A stretch of 22,817 nucleotides of DNA from RYN-428 sp035695715. GTDB taxonomy: Bacteria; Planctomycetota; Phycisphaerae; Tepidisphaerales; Tepidisphaeraceae. The notes under the pieces are model-generated. The model worked only from the letters and a program-made list of their open reading frames with translations, made no database searches and had not been told where the DNA came from. This document shows positions 1 to 9,239 of this stretch, in pieces. The DNA is taken from positions 1 to 22,817 of the forward strand of contig DASRRM010000440.1 of NCBI GenBank assembly GCA_035695715.1, in the 5' to 3' direction. Within the stretch, counting starts at the first letter, position 1. Each line of letters opens with the position of its first letter. A program made the translations under genes and the position numbers.

Positions 1-2
1 TA

Positions 3-27
3 AAACGCGGGCGTTTCGAGTTTTTTT
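3..27 (+). terminator. Possible intrinsic terminator of a gene left of the window
   Basis: AAACGC (3-8) and GCGTTT (11-16) form a 6-bp stem. A run of seven T follows at 21-27, four bases after the stem. The window opens with TAA, which could be the stop codon of a plus-strand gene to the left, but that cannot be seen. The gap before the T run and the short stem make this only a moderate call. Confidence 0.35.
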
Positions 28-168
28 CTTCAATTCTGAGCGATTTTCGGCAGCGGCTGTACTGGTTTAAGGACTAGACTTGCTTGTCGCTTAGACGACT
101 GCGGCGCCCCTGGGGCCCGCACTTCCTTGCCGAAGATGTGCACACTTCAGAGAATCCCGCCCGCTCGA

Positions 169-495
169 TCAACCTGAAAAACGCGCTAATTCCGCGTTTG
201 CCTTCATTTCGGGAGTGTCGGGCTGCTCGCCGGTGATGAATTTCAGGGCGTATACCCATCTGCGCTGGCCCTGCCGAAGTTTGTCAAGGAGCATCGGGAT
301 CGCCGCGGTGCCCATCCCGATAATCTGAAGATGTGCGGGGTGCTGGTAATTGCTGGTGGACATGCCGAGGTTGTCGTCGTCCCAAGCTTCGGCGAGCGCA
401 TCAAACTTCGACTTGGGATCGGTGAACACGATGCACCGCCCGCCGATGATCGCGCGTTGATCGGTATAGGCGGGCTGGGACAACTGTGTGGTCAT
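169..495 (-). CDS. Small hypothetical protein, probably shortened at the C-terminus
   Basis: This encodes 108 aa of unknown function. The start is supported by GGAAGG six bases before the ATG. The core (about residues 50-90) has the pattern HPAHLQIIGMGTAAIPMLL followed by RRWVYALKFITGEQPDTPE. I recall this from a family of small uncharacterised bacterial proteins (HPxYxxIIGMGxxAxPLIL...ALxxITGxxPV) that normally end with a short aromatic AWLxWG-like tail. Here the frame stops right after NAELARFSG, without that tail. The stop lies just past a run of five T on the coding strand (plus 177-181). One more T would extend the frame through FFRLIERAGF and on to about plus position 74. The gene may therefore be frameshifted. 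There are no signal peptide or membrane segments, and no operon partner is visible. Family membership is from memory of the motif. Confidence 0.6.
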   Translation of the reverse strand: MTTQLSQPAYTDQRAIIGGRCIVFTDPKSKFDALAEAWDDDNLGMSTSNYQHPAHLQIIGMGTAAIPMLLDKLRQGQRRWVYALKFITGEQPDTPEMKANAELARFSG

Positions 496-1426
496 ACGGC
501 ACCTTCCATCTGGAATCGCGGCTGCTCGATTATACGACAGCGATGAATCATTTCATGTATTCTGTTATTACTTGGGCGTGACGAACTGATCCCAATGATG
601 ACAGCTGGGAACCCATAGGGTGCGCGTGTACAACCGCGCGTACTCGCCCACAATCCTTCGCGGGTGGGAAATGGTGGGCGGGTAGGCCAACCGTGCATAG
701 CCACCGATTGCCGGGAAACAAGGCCACACGCTGAACGCGTCATGCTCCGTTCATCGGGCGTGCGCCATTTTTCGGGACATGGGCGAAAACTGACGGGGCA
801 GGCATTCATTCTTGCGTGCCTCGAATCGATTCGAATCCGCTCGGCGTTCCAATTCTTTGGGCGCGGCAGACGGAGTATCTCCCACCCTGATTGACAACGG
901 CTCGCCGTTTTTTCCCCCGCGCCCCATTGCGCATCATTCTGCGCCCCATAATGGTGCGCACCATCGAAATTTCGCGAATTTCGAGGGGTCGAAAAAGCCC
1001 GTCGGCCCCTCAGCACGGCTCACGAACATGCGAAAGGGAGTAACCTCTCACCTGCCGCACGTTGGTATGATGCATCGCGCCATCGCGCTGGCCACCTGAT
1101 AAGCACTTTAAGAGCATCCATTCCATGACTGTCTTTTCCCAGAATAAGCGTTTCATCAAATCATATCCCTCCACTATATGTGCAAAAACTTGACATTTTT
1201 GACGATAAGTCGCGTCTCGGCGTAAAGTTATAGCCGACACCCCATGCCTTCTGGCGCAACCTTATAATTTACAAATGGTTAGGAGAGGGCGGATTTGCAA
1301 AATCTGGAAAAACGTTCAGGAAAACTCGCGAAGTGCAGAAATTTTTCACGGCTAACTCGCGGCACTCCCCAGCGTTACAAGCGGTCAGAAAAATCCTTCC
1401 GGATTCTTTTTCGGTCTGCCGAGCTT
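496..1426. other. About 930 bases without a convincing gene
   Basis: No open frame here has both a good start and protein-like composition. Low-grade candidates are a 53-codon minus-strand stretch at 568-729 (possible GTG start, or a gene remnant) and a 48-codon minus-strand ORF at 1010-1156 with GGAGGG ten bases upstream. A TTGACA at 1190-1195 and a TATAAT at 1263-1268 stand alone, without matching partner boxes. The 3' end holds the terminator-like hairpin at 1386-1412. The stretch may be decayed coding DNA. Confidence 0.6.
1386..1412 (-). terminator. Terminator-like hairpin after the lipoprotein gene
   Basis: AATCC (1392-1396) and GGATT (1401-1405) pair around a TTCC loop. A- and T-rich flanks give a U-run when read on either strand; with one bulged base the stem extends into these tracts. 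It sits 15 bases past the stop codon of the minus-strand lipoprotein gene, as expected for its transcription end, and could work in both directions. Confidence 0.45.
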
Positions 1427-2221
1427 TTATTTCTTGGGCGTTGCTGACTGAACCGAAATAGGCATCTCGGGCATGGAAGGCTCGAACAGCGGCGCCATGA
1501 TCGGCGGGTACGACCCAAGCGGCCGATCGGGAAGATCGCGCGTGGCGGCGTCCGGCGGGGCAGCCTCCAATATAAGGACCGATGTCGGCACCCTGCTGAG
1601 GTCATCGTGCTGTTGATATTCAGCGCTGATCGCTGCGGCGGCCTTGTCTTCGGTGAGGCCGGCGATTTTGACGCTGGTGGCGTAGGGCACGGCAACTGTG
1701 CCATCCGGCTCAACGCGCACAACGCGAACCAATTCGGTGCCGGGCGCGGTGACGTCGCCGAAGGAAATCCGCACCAGGTCATAATTCCCAATAATACCCG
1801 AAGTCCGCGGCGCTTCGCTGGCGACCATCAGCCGCCGGATGTAGACCTGAAGGTTTTCAACGAGGTTGGCGTCCTTGTATGCCTTGGAGATGGCTCCTTC
1901 GGCCTGGCGATGGGTAAGGCCGGCCACTTTTACTTTTCCGACATAAGGCAACGACACGGTTCCATCCGATGCCACGCGCGAAGGCGTCGATGTTTCCACT
2001 CCCGGCGCCATCAGATCCATGCATCGGACATCCAGCAAGTCGCCGGGGGCGAATTTGCCGGCATGATCCGAAGGCGGTAAGACTGCTACCGCCGGCACGG
2101 CTTCGGCGGAGGCGTGTTTCTTTTCGGAATCTTTATTGCACCCGGCCAAGGCGATGCAGAAAATTGCGGCCCACAAGAAAAATCGGCGTTGCAATGAGCT
2201 GGCAAGTGCGATTAAAAGCAT
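1427..2221 (-). CDS. Lipoprotein with two polysaccharide-export (Wza/KpsD-type) domains
   Basis: This encodes 264 aa from the ATG at 2221, chosen because GAGG lies eight bases upstream and a lipoprotein signal peptide follows at once. A longer frame from 2305 would bury that signal. Residues 12-28 form the signal, with lipobox LAGC and lipidated Cys28. Two similar domains follow, about 57-130 and 146-220. Each has an (F)APGD/NYD-L-V opening, a T-P-G-(V/T)E segment, a V-x-x-DGTV-x-(L/V)PY box and an (V/I)AGLT-x-x-(Q/K)A helix. This is the pattern of the Poly_export domain of outer-membrane exopolysaccharide secretins. The tail (225-264) is Pro-rich. Typical Wza-like proteins have one such domain plus SLBB repeats and a C-terminal helix. 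Here the domain is simply duplicated and nothing follows. It is transcribed away from the act operon. No export, Wzc-like or glycosyltransferase gene is adjacent, so its substrate is unknown. Confidence 0.75.
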   Translation of the reverse strand: MLLIALASSLQRRFFLWAAIFCIALAGCNKDSEKKHASAEAVPAVAVLPPSDHAGKFAPGDLLDVRCMDLMAPGVETSTPSRVASDGTVSLPYVGKVKVAGLTHRQAEGAISKAYKDANLVENLQVYIRRLMVASEAPRTSGIIGNYDLVRISFGDVTAPGTELVRVVRVEPDGTVAVPYATSVKIAGLTEDKAAAAISAEYQQHDDLSRVPTSVLILEAAPPDAATRDLPDRPLGSYPPIMAPLFEPSMPEMPISVQSATPKK

Positions 2222-2317
2222 CGATCTGCCTCGTATTGAGAGTTGTGAAAGCGATAACAAGACAGCGTGAACTGGCAGTCTAATATCCCTGCGACCATTT
2301 GCCACATTGAACAGGAA

Positions 2318-2345
2318 TTGACAGCCGGGCTTTTACGTACATGAT
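2318..2345 (+). promoter_or_regulatory. Candidate sigma70-type promoter for the act-cox operon
   Basis: A perfect -35 box TTGACA (2318-2323) is followed after 16 bases by CATGAT (2340-2345), a 4/6 match to the -10 consensus. Transcription would start near 2352 and leave a leader of roughly 120 bases before the preferred actA start at 2470. It is the only promoter-like site found in the spacer between the divergent lipoprotein gene and actA. The weak -10 keeps confidence low. Confidence 0.35.
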
Positions 2346-2469
2346 TCGCCCTTTCAGTCGGGGCCGGTATTTTACGCCCTGGCCAAATCGACGACTGCCG
2401 CGGCAATGGATTTTAGTCGGCGACTGCAAAAACCTTGAGAATGGGACGGCACAACCGCCGGTCCGCGTT

Positions 2470-3399
2470 ATGGCTGAAAGCATCACACCCTCTTCGACCC
2501 GGTTCGTCTTCCCCCGGTGGGCCAACTACCTGCTGCCGGTCATTGTGATTGGCGTTGTTGGCGGGGCGTTTTACGCGCCGGTGTTGTTCGCCTTCGGCGC
2601 ATCGCCCAAGACCATGGCGATTGGCTACGCTCCAAAGCAGCCGGTCCCTTACAGCCATGCAACGCATGCCGGCAAGCTTGGCCTGGATTGCCGATACTGT
2701 CATACGACGGTGGAAAAGACGGCGTTTGCCGCCCTTCCACCGACGCAGACGTGCATGAACTGCCACACGAATATTAAGCGGACGATTCCCAATGTGAATC
2801 ACCGGGCCCTGACCGAGGACGAGCTTTCGCAACTTTCGCCGGCCCTCCGCGAGATCGCAAAGAAACCAACGCTGACCGATGACGACCTGGCCAAGCTTCC
2901 CCCGGAAGATGCCCAGGTGCTTCGGCTGGTGGTTCCCAATCCCAATCTCGAACCGATCCGCCATAGCTGGACCAGCGGCGAGCCAATGCACTGGGTGAAG
3001 GTTCACGATCTGCCGGATTACGTTTATTTCAATCACTCGGCCCACGTGAATCATGGCGTTGGCTGCATCGAATGTCACGGCCGGATCGACCGGATGGAAG
3101 TTGTTCGCCAGGAAAAGCCATTGAGCATGGGATGGTGTCTGGAATGCCATCGCGATCCGGGTTCGCATCTTCGGCCGAAGGAAGTTGCGGTGACGAACAT
3201 GGACTGGAACCGCGATCAGATGAGCAAGGCGCAGGTGAGTCAGCTACCGGCCGGGATCCGGGACAATTTCGATGTTACCGAAGGTGATTTCGTAAAAATG
3301 TCTCCCGAAAAATCGAATGATCTTTCGGCGAAGCTGTTGAAGGACTACGGCATCCGCGATGTCGCTTACATGCAGAGTTGCTACACGTGTCATCGATAA
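2470..3399 (+). CDS. actA: Alternative complex III subunit A, pentahaem cytochrome c
   Basis: This encodes 309 aa from the ATG at 2470. An in-frame ATG at 2341 would add a non-family N-terminus overlapping the candidate promoter. It is the multihaem electron-transfer subunit of alternative complex III, facing the periplasm. One membrane segment lies at about 17-42. Five CXXCH motifs follow: CRYCH 74-78, CMNCH 95-99, CIECH 199-203, CLECH 223-227 and CYTCH 304-308. Five is the number known for ActA of Rhodothermus marinus. Family blocks such as WVKVHDLPDYVYFNHSAHV and MGWCLECHR are intact. Two loops look longer than usual: about 114-160 between haems 2 and 3, and about 250-289 between haems 4 and 5. 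They resemble each other (see findings). No clear Shine-Dalgarno sequence is visible. The gene ends 17 bases before the start of actB, so the two are co-transcribed. Confidence 0.95.
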   Translation: MAESITPSSTRFVFPRWANYLLPVIVIGVVGGAFYAPVLFAFGASPKTMAIGYAPKQPVPYSHATHAGKLGLDCRYCHTTVEKTAFAALPPTQTCMNCHTNIKRTIPNVNHRALTEDELSQLSPALREIAKKPTLTDDDLAKLPPEDAQVLRLVVPNPNLEPIRHSWTSGEPMHWVKVHDLPDYVYFNHSAHVNHGVGCIECHGRIDRMEVVRQEKPLSMGWCLECHRDPGSHLRPKEVAVTNMDWNRDQMSKAQVSQLPAGIRDNFDVTEGDFVKMSPEKSNDLSAKLLKDYGIRDVAYMQSCYTCHR

Positions 3400-3416
3400 A
3401 GCATCACGTTACCGGA

Positions 3417-6400
3417 ATGGAATACTGGCGCAGTCTCGAACAAATGTCCGGGACGCCCGAAGTCGCGCAGCTTCTCGAGCAGGAGTTTGCCGGCTACGAC
3501 GCCGACACCATCGCGACCACCTCGCGCCGCGGCTTCATGAAGCTGATGGGCGCTGCGATGGCGCTGGCAGGCATCACGCTGACCGGCTGCCGCCGCTGGC
3601 CCAAGGAAGAGCTTGCGCCCTACTCGAGCAATCCGCGCGGCATCACGCCCGGCCTGCCCGAGCAATACGCCACCGCCTGGGAGCTGGGCGGCGTGACGAC
3701 GGGCTTGCTCGTCACCGCCTATGACGGGCGGCCCATCAAGATCGAAGGCAATCCCACCCACCCCACCTCGCGAACCGCAAAAGACAAGGACGGAAACTAC
3801 GTTTACGGGTCGGCCGATGCCTTTGCCCAGGCATCGCTGCTGGAAATGTACGATCCGAACCGAAGCCGCGACGGGGTGGTCGATCGGCGCAAGGTTGCCG
3901 ATCACACCAAAGATCTCTCGCCGCAAAAGCATACGACGTGGGAAGCATTCGCCGCGGCTATCAAGCCGGTTTTGGCGGATTTGAAACCGAAAAAGGGCGA
4001 GGGACTGGTTATTCTCAGCGAAGCCAATTCCAGCCCCAGCGTCGCCTATCAGCGCAAGGTGCTGATGTCGGCTTATCCGCGGGCGCAGTGGGTGGAATGG
4101 GAGCCGATCTCGCACGACAACGAGCGCGAGGCTTCCAACAAGGTATTTGGCCGGGTTCAGCGCACCGTCTACATGCTGGATCGCGCCGAGGTGGTGGTTT
4201 GTCTTGATGCCGACCTTCTCGGGAAGCATCCGAATCACACGCGCTATGCCAATGACTGGGCACAGATGCGCCGATCGGCGGATACCGAGAAGCGCATGAG
4301 CCGCATGCATGTCGCCGAGAGCACGCTGAGCATCACCGGGTCAGTGGCGGATGTTCGCATCGGCGTCGACCCGTCGCGGATTTACGCGTTGGCGTACGCG
4401 ATTGCGGCCCGGCTGGCCCCGCCGAAGTTCGCCGGTCAAACGCCTCCGGGCGACCACCTGGTCAAGCGTGAAGCGAAGGATGTGCTCATGGATGAAGAGC
4501 GCAAATTCGTTGACGACGCGGTGGCCGATCTGCTCGAGGCCAACAAGATTGGCAACGAAGGCCCGGTGCAGGGAGAAGTGGTGAATCGCCGGGGTGGCGG
4601 CTTCGTGGCCATCGGTCACACGGCTTCGGCGGAGGCGATCGCCCTGGTTTACGAGATCAACGGCGCGCTTCGCGCGGTGGGCAATTCGCTTCGATATGAG
4701 GAAGACACGCAGGAGCCGTTGCGCTCGACCTACCCCGACCAGCAGAAAATTCCTGCCAAAGACCTGACGCGGATGTACGCCTACGAGAACGCCAAGGCTT
4801 CGCAGGCTGTCAAGGATGGCGCGGTTTTCCAGAGCGAAATTCCGACGCTGAGCCATCTCCCCGCCATGACGGCCCTGACGGCGGCCATGGACGACAATGG
4901 GATCGATACGCTGCTGATCATCGGCGGGAATCCGGTTTACGACACCCCGGCCGACTTGAACTTCGCAGCCGCCCTGTCCAAGGTCCCCAACACGATCCAC
5001 CTGTCCCTTTATGACAACGAAACCTCGCGCGCCTGCAAATGGCATTTGCCGCGGGCGCATTATCTCGAGTCGTGGGGCGATGGCGTTGCCTGGGATGGGA
5101 CGGTCACGTTGCAGCAGCCGATCATTCTGCCGCTGTTCGGCGGGAAATCGACGATCGAGGTCATGGCGATCATCAACGGCGACGAGAAGGTGACCGACGG
5201 GCAGCACATTGTCCGCCGAACCTACGATGAGCCGGCGCCGGAGACTGAAGAATGGGTGGCGTTCGAGAAGAAATTCCGCGCGGGACTGGAAGCCGGGTTT
5301 TTCCCGAAGCAAGGTCCGGGCGTGGTGGTGGACGCCTCTTATACGTTCGGAAAGTTTGCCGCCCCTGAGGCGTTCAACCCGGACGCGTCGACGTACACGC
5401 TGCGGTTCGAGCAGGATTCGCGGGTGTACGACGGGCGTTTTGCCAACAACGGCTGGCTCCAGGAAACCCCCGACCCGCTGTCAAAGCTGATGTGGGAAAA
5501 CGCGCTGCTCATCAGCGTGAGAGACGCGCGGGCGCTGGACCTGGAACAAGGCCACATGGTGGAGTTGACGCTTCCCGACGGCGCGAAGTTCACCGCCCCT
5601 GCCTGCATCATGCCGGGCCAGCCGCTGGGCGTGCTGGGCCTGTCGCTCGGATATGGCCGCACCGCTTCCGGGCCGATCGGCGATGGCCTTGGCTTCAATT
5701 CCTACGCCATCCGCACCACGCAAAACCCTTGGTATGTATCCGGCGTGAAGGCGACCAAGACCGGCGAAAGCTACGACCTGGCCACATCCGCCGAGCATCA
5801 CATGCTCAGTCCACTGTCCATGGCAGGCGAGGAATATCGCATCGGGAAGAAGGGGAAAAACGGCAAGATCATTCACGAGGCGACGCTGGCCGAATACAAG
5901 GAAAACCCCGATGACCTGGGCGGGAAAGTCCGCAAGGTCGGCCTTCAGCTTTTCCAGGAAACCGACAAGAATGTGAAGATCGATCCCATTCTGGGCCGCA
6001 GGTCGTTTACCGATCTGCATGCCTGGGGCATGACCATCGATTTGACGGCATGCGTCGGGTGCAACGCCTGCGCGCTGGCCTGTCAGGCCGAGAATAACAT
6101 CCCGGTGGTCGGCAAGGAACAGTGCCTGCGGCATCGCGAGATGAACTGGATCCGCATCGATCGCTATTTCAGGTTCGAGGAAACAAACGGCGGCGTTGAA
6201 GACCCCAACCCGGAAGTGGTCTTCCAGCCGATGACCTGCCAGCATTGCGAAAACGCGCCGTGCGAGCAGGTGTGCCCCGTTGCCGCGACGCTGCACGACA
6301 GCGAAGGGCTGAACACGATGGTCTATAACCGGTGCATCGGCACCCGTTATTGCTCGAACAACTGCCCGTACAAAGTCCGCCGGTTCAATTACTTTGACTT

Positions 6401-6821
6401 CCATTCGCAGGATCCGCGGTCCAACAGCAAATGGCTGAAAAAGCCGTTCCTGAATCTGCCGGACCTGGAGCAGATGGACCCGGAAAAGTACAACATGATC
6501 AAGCGGATGGTGTTCAATCCGGAAGTGACGGTGCGAATGCGCGGGGTGATGGAAAAGTGCACCTATTGCGTGCAGCGCATCCATCTGGCGGTCATCGCCA
6601 AGCGCGGCCAGGGAGGAGACGTCGTCGACGGCGACATCATCACCGCCTGCCAGCAGGCCTGCCCCACGCAGGCGATCATCTTCGGCAACTTGAATGACCC
6701 CGAATCGCAGGTCAGCAAGCTGCAAAGAAGCGCCCGCGCGTTTGACGTGCTCCACGAAGAATTAAACACCCGCCCGCGAACCCGGTACCTGGCGAAATTG
6801 CGGAATCCGGTGGAGGCGTAA
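3417..6821 (+). CDS. actB: Alternative complex III subunit B, MopB-like/ferredoxin fusion
   Basis: This encodes 1134 aa. The start at 3417 gives the family-typical MEYWRSLEQMSGTPE opening; an ATG in frame at 3378 lies inside actA. A twin-arginine motif SRRGFMK (36-42) and hydrophobic stretch indicate Tat export. Residues about 60-840 form the molybdopterin-oxidoreductase-like half; in this family it binds no molybdenum cofactor. The C-terminal third carries four Fe-S motifs. The first is C879/C882/C885/C889. The second is C941/C944/C949/C953. The third is C973/C979/C983, with Thr976 where a fourth Cys is usual in related ferredoxin subunits. The fourth is C1048/C1051 with C1078/C1082. This matches the three [4Fe-4S] plus one [3Fe-4S] set reported for R. 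marinus ActB; assigning the 3Fe cluster to the Thr976 group is inference. An unusual repeat array separates it from actC. Confidence 0.96.
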   Translation: MEYWRSLEQMSGTPEVAQLLEQEFAGYDADTIATTSRRGFMKLMGAAMALAGITLTGCRRWPKEELAPYSSNPRGITPGLPEQYATAWELGGVTTGLLVTAYDGRPIKIEGNPTHPTSRTAKDKDGNYVYGSADAFAQASLLEMYDPNRSRDGVVDRRKVADHTKDLSPQKHTTWEAFAAAIKPVLADLKPKKGEGLVILSEANSSPSVAYQRKVLMSAYPRAQWVEWEPISHDNEREASNKVFGRVQRTVYMLDRAEVVVCLDADLLGKHPNHTRYANDWAQMRRSADTEKRMSRMHVAESTLSITGSVADVRIGVDPSRIYALAYAIAARLAPPKFAGQTPPGDHLVKREAKDVLMDEERKFVDDAVADLLEANKIGNEGPVQGEVVNRRGGGFVAIGHTASAEAIALVYEINGALRAVGNSLRYEEDTQEPLRSTYPDQQKIPAKDLTRMYAYENAKASQAVKDGAVFQSEIPTLSHLPAMTALTAAMDDNGIDTLLIIGGNPVYDTPADLNFAAALSKVPNTIHLSLYDNETSRACKWHLPRAHYLESWGDGVAWDGTVTLQQPIILPLFGGKSTIEVMAIINGDEKVTDGQHIVRRTYDEPAPETEEWVAFEKKFRAGLEAGFFPKQGPGVVVDASYTFGKFAAPEAFNPDASTYTLRFEQDSRVYDGRFANNGWLQETPDPLSKLMWENALLISVRDARALDLEQGHMVELTLPDGAKFTAPACIMPGQPLGVLGLSLGYGRTASGPIGDGLGFNSYAIRTTQNPWYVSGVKATKTGESYDLATSAEHHMLSPLSMAGEEYRIGKKGKNGKIIHEATLAEYKENPDDLGGKVRKVGLQLFQETDKNVKIDPILGRRSFTDLHAWGMTIDLTACVGCNACALACQAENNIPVVGKEQCLRHREMNWIRIDRYFRFEETNGGVEDPNPEVVFQPMTCQHCENAPCEQVCPVAATLHDSEGLNTMVYNRCIGTRYCSNNCPYKVRRFNYFDFHSQDPRSNSKWLKKPFLNLPDLEQMDPEKYNMIKRMVFNPEVTVRMRGVMEKCTYCVQRIHLAVIAKRGQGGDVVDGDIITACQQACPTQAIIFGNLNDPESQVSKLQRSARAFDVLHEELNTRPRTRYLAKLRNPVEA

Positions 6822-6829
6822 GGTCGTCA

Positions 6830-6928
6830 TTGGTCATTGGTCATTTGTCATTTGTAAAGCCAGAATGACAAATGACGCGTAACAAATGACCAATGACAAA
6901 TGACTAATGACCAATGACCAGTGACAAA
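6830..6928. repeat. Heptanucleotide repeat array in inverted halves (STRR2-like)
   Basis: Four 7-base units TTGGTCA, TTGGTCA, TTTGTCA, TTTGTAA run from 6830 to 6857. From 6866 to 6928 nine units of the complementary word run in strict 7-base phase (TGACAAA, TGACGCG, TAACAAA, TGACCAA, TGACAAA, TGACTAA, TGACCAA, TGACCAG, TGACAAA). The arm 6830-6855 can pair with 6896-6921 at 24 of 26 positions, giving a long hairpin in the mRNA between actB and actC. The unit equals the TTGGTCA heptamer described as STRR2 in heterocystous cyanobacteria. Whether the two are related is unknown. Confidence 0.85.
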
Positions 6929-6960
6929 TGCCTGAATGACGGCGAAAACCTGACACTAAC

Positions 6961-8481
<1,521 letters not shown>

Positions 8482-8514
8482 TTGCCGTGAAGTTTTGAGT
8501 CCTGAAAGAGTCCC

Positions 8515-9108
8515 ATGAGTACAGCCACTGAAGAAAAACTCTACGAAGACGACGTCGATGCGACAGCCGACGTCGAGCCGGTGGAATTGGTCGGCGTCCT
8601 TGCCGAATACAAGGACGTCGACGCCATCATGAAAGCGGCGCATGGCGTGCGCAACGCCGGCTTCACCCGCTGGGATATTCACAGTCCGTTTCCCATCCAC
8701 GGCATCGATGCCGCAATGGGCATCAAGCCCACCATCCTCCCCTGGCTGGTGCTGGGCGCCGGGCTGACGGGATGTGCCGGCGGACTTATTTTGCAATGGT
8801 ATTGCAACGCGTTCGATTATCAGTTCCTCACCAGCGGCAAGCCGTTCTGGAGCCTGCCGGCCAATATTCCTATTATCTTTGAATGCACGGTGTTGCTGTC
8901 GGCGTTGACGGCGGCGTTTGGAATGCTGGCGTTGAACCAGCTTCCCATGCATTACAACCCGCTTCTGAAGAGCGACCGTTTTCGCCGGGCAACCAGCGAT
9001 CGTTTCTTCGTGGTGATCGACGCATCCGACCCGAAATTCGAGGAAGCGGATACGACGGCTTTGCTGGATCGCCTGGGAGCGATGGCCATCGAACGGATTG
9101 AAGATTAG
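8515..9108 (+). CDS. actD: Alternative complex III subunit D (DUF3341)
   Basis: This encodes 197 aa and matches the DUF3341 pattern: VELVGVLAEYKDVDAIMKAA near residue 23, then TRWDIHSPFPIHGIDAAMG. Two membrane helices follow at about 74-98 and 112-140, and then a short cytoplasmic tail with LPMHYNPLLKSDRF. The subunit carries no redox centre and has a structural role in alternative complex III. GAAAGAG lies a few bases before the ATG. It is 33 bases downstream of actC. The stop codon TAG overlaps the first base of a palindromic repeat. Confidence 0.94.
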   Translation: MSTATEEKLYEDDVDATADVEPVELVGVLAEYKDVDAIMKAAHGVRNAGFTRWDIHSPFPIHGIDAAMGIKPTILPWLVLGAGLTGCAGGLILQWYCNAFDYQFLTSGKPFWSLPANIPIIFECTVLLSALTAAFGMLALNQLPMHYNPLLKSDRFRRATSDRFFVVIDASDPKFEEADTTALLDRLGAMAIERIED

Positions 9109-9210
9109 GCATGGTCACTTCAGTGACCATGTCGACATTTTGGGTCAATCCGCGAACGCCGGTTACGACGAACGTTACTCGGGTCACATGGTCACTGAAG
9201 TGACCATGCC
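9108..9210. repeat. 25-bp perfect inverted repeat, each arm itself a palindrome
   Basis: The arms at 9108-9132 and 9186-9210 are exact reverse complements over 25 bases, with 53 bases between them. Each arm centres on ATGGTCACTTCAGTGACCAT or its complement, a 9-bp dyad around a two-base centre. The element fills most of the actD-actE spacer. It could be a pair of operators, a small transposon-like repeat or an RNA structure. No transposase is nearby. Confidence 0.85.
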
Positions 9211-9239
9211 CGATTCAGAAGAGATAGAGAGCCACTGAA

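Noticed and set aside
492..1016. 174-codon minus-strand ORF
   Set aside because: Arg-, Ser- and Pro-rich composition, no family pattern, no ribosome binding site, and it overlaps the start of the supported small gene at 495.
1010..1156. 48-codon minus-strand ORF preceded by GGAGGG
   Set aside because: The spacing of ten bases is long, the product has no recognisable feature, and the region looks non-coding. Kept only as a note in the gap entry.
1190..1268. Isolated TTGACA and TATAAT boxes
   Set aside because: Neither has a partner box at acceptable distance, and no gene starts downstream on the plus strand.
2341..2469. Upstream ATG extending ActA by 43 residues
   Set aside because: The added residues do not resemble the family and overlap the candidate promoter; the start at 2470 leads directly into the membrane anchor.
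3417..6050. ActB as a catalytic molybdenum enzyme
   Set aside because: It has the MopB-like fold, but the gene order and the ferredoxin fusion identify it as the ACIII subunit, which lacks the molybdenum cofactor in characterised members.
6830..6928. Heptamer array as a CRISPR
   Set aside because: Units are 7 bases with no spacers, and no cas gene is present.
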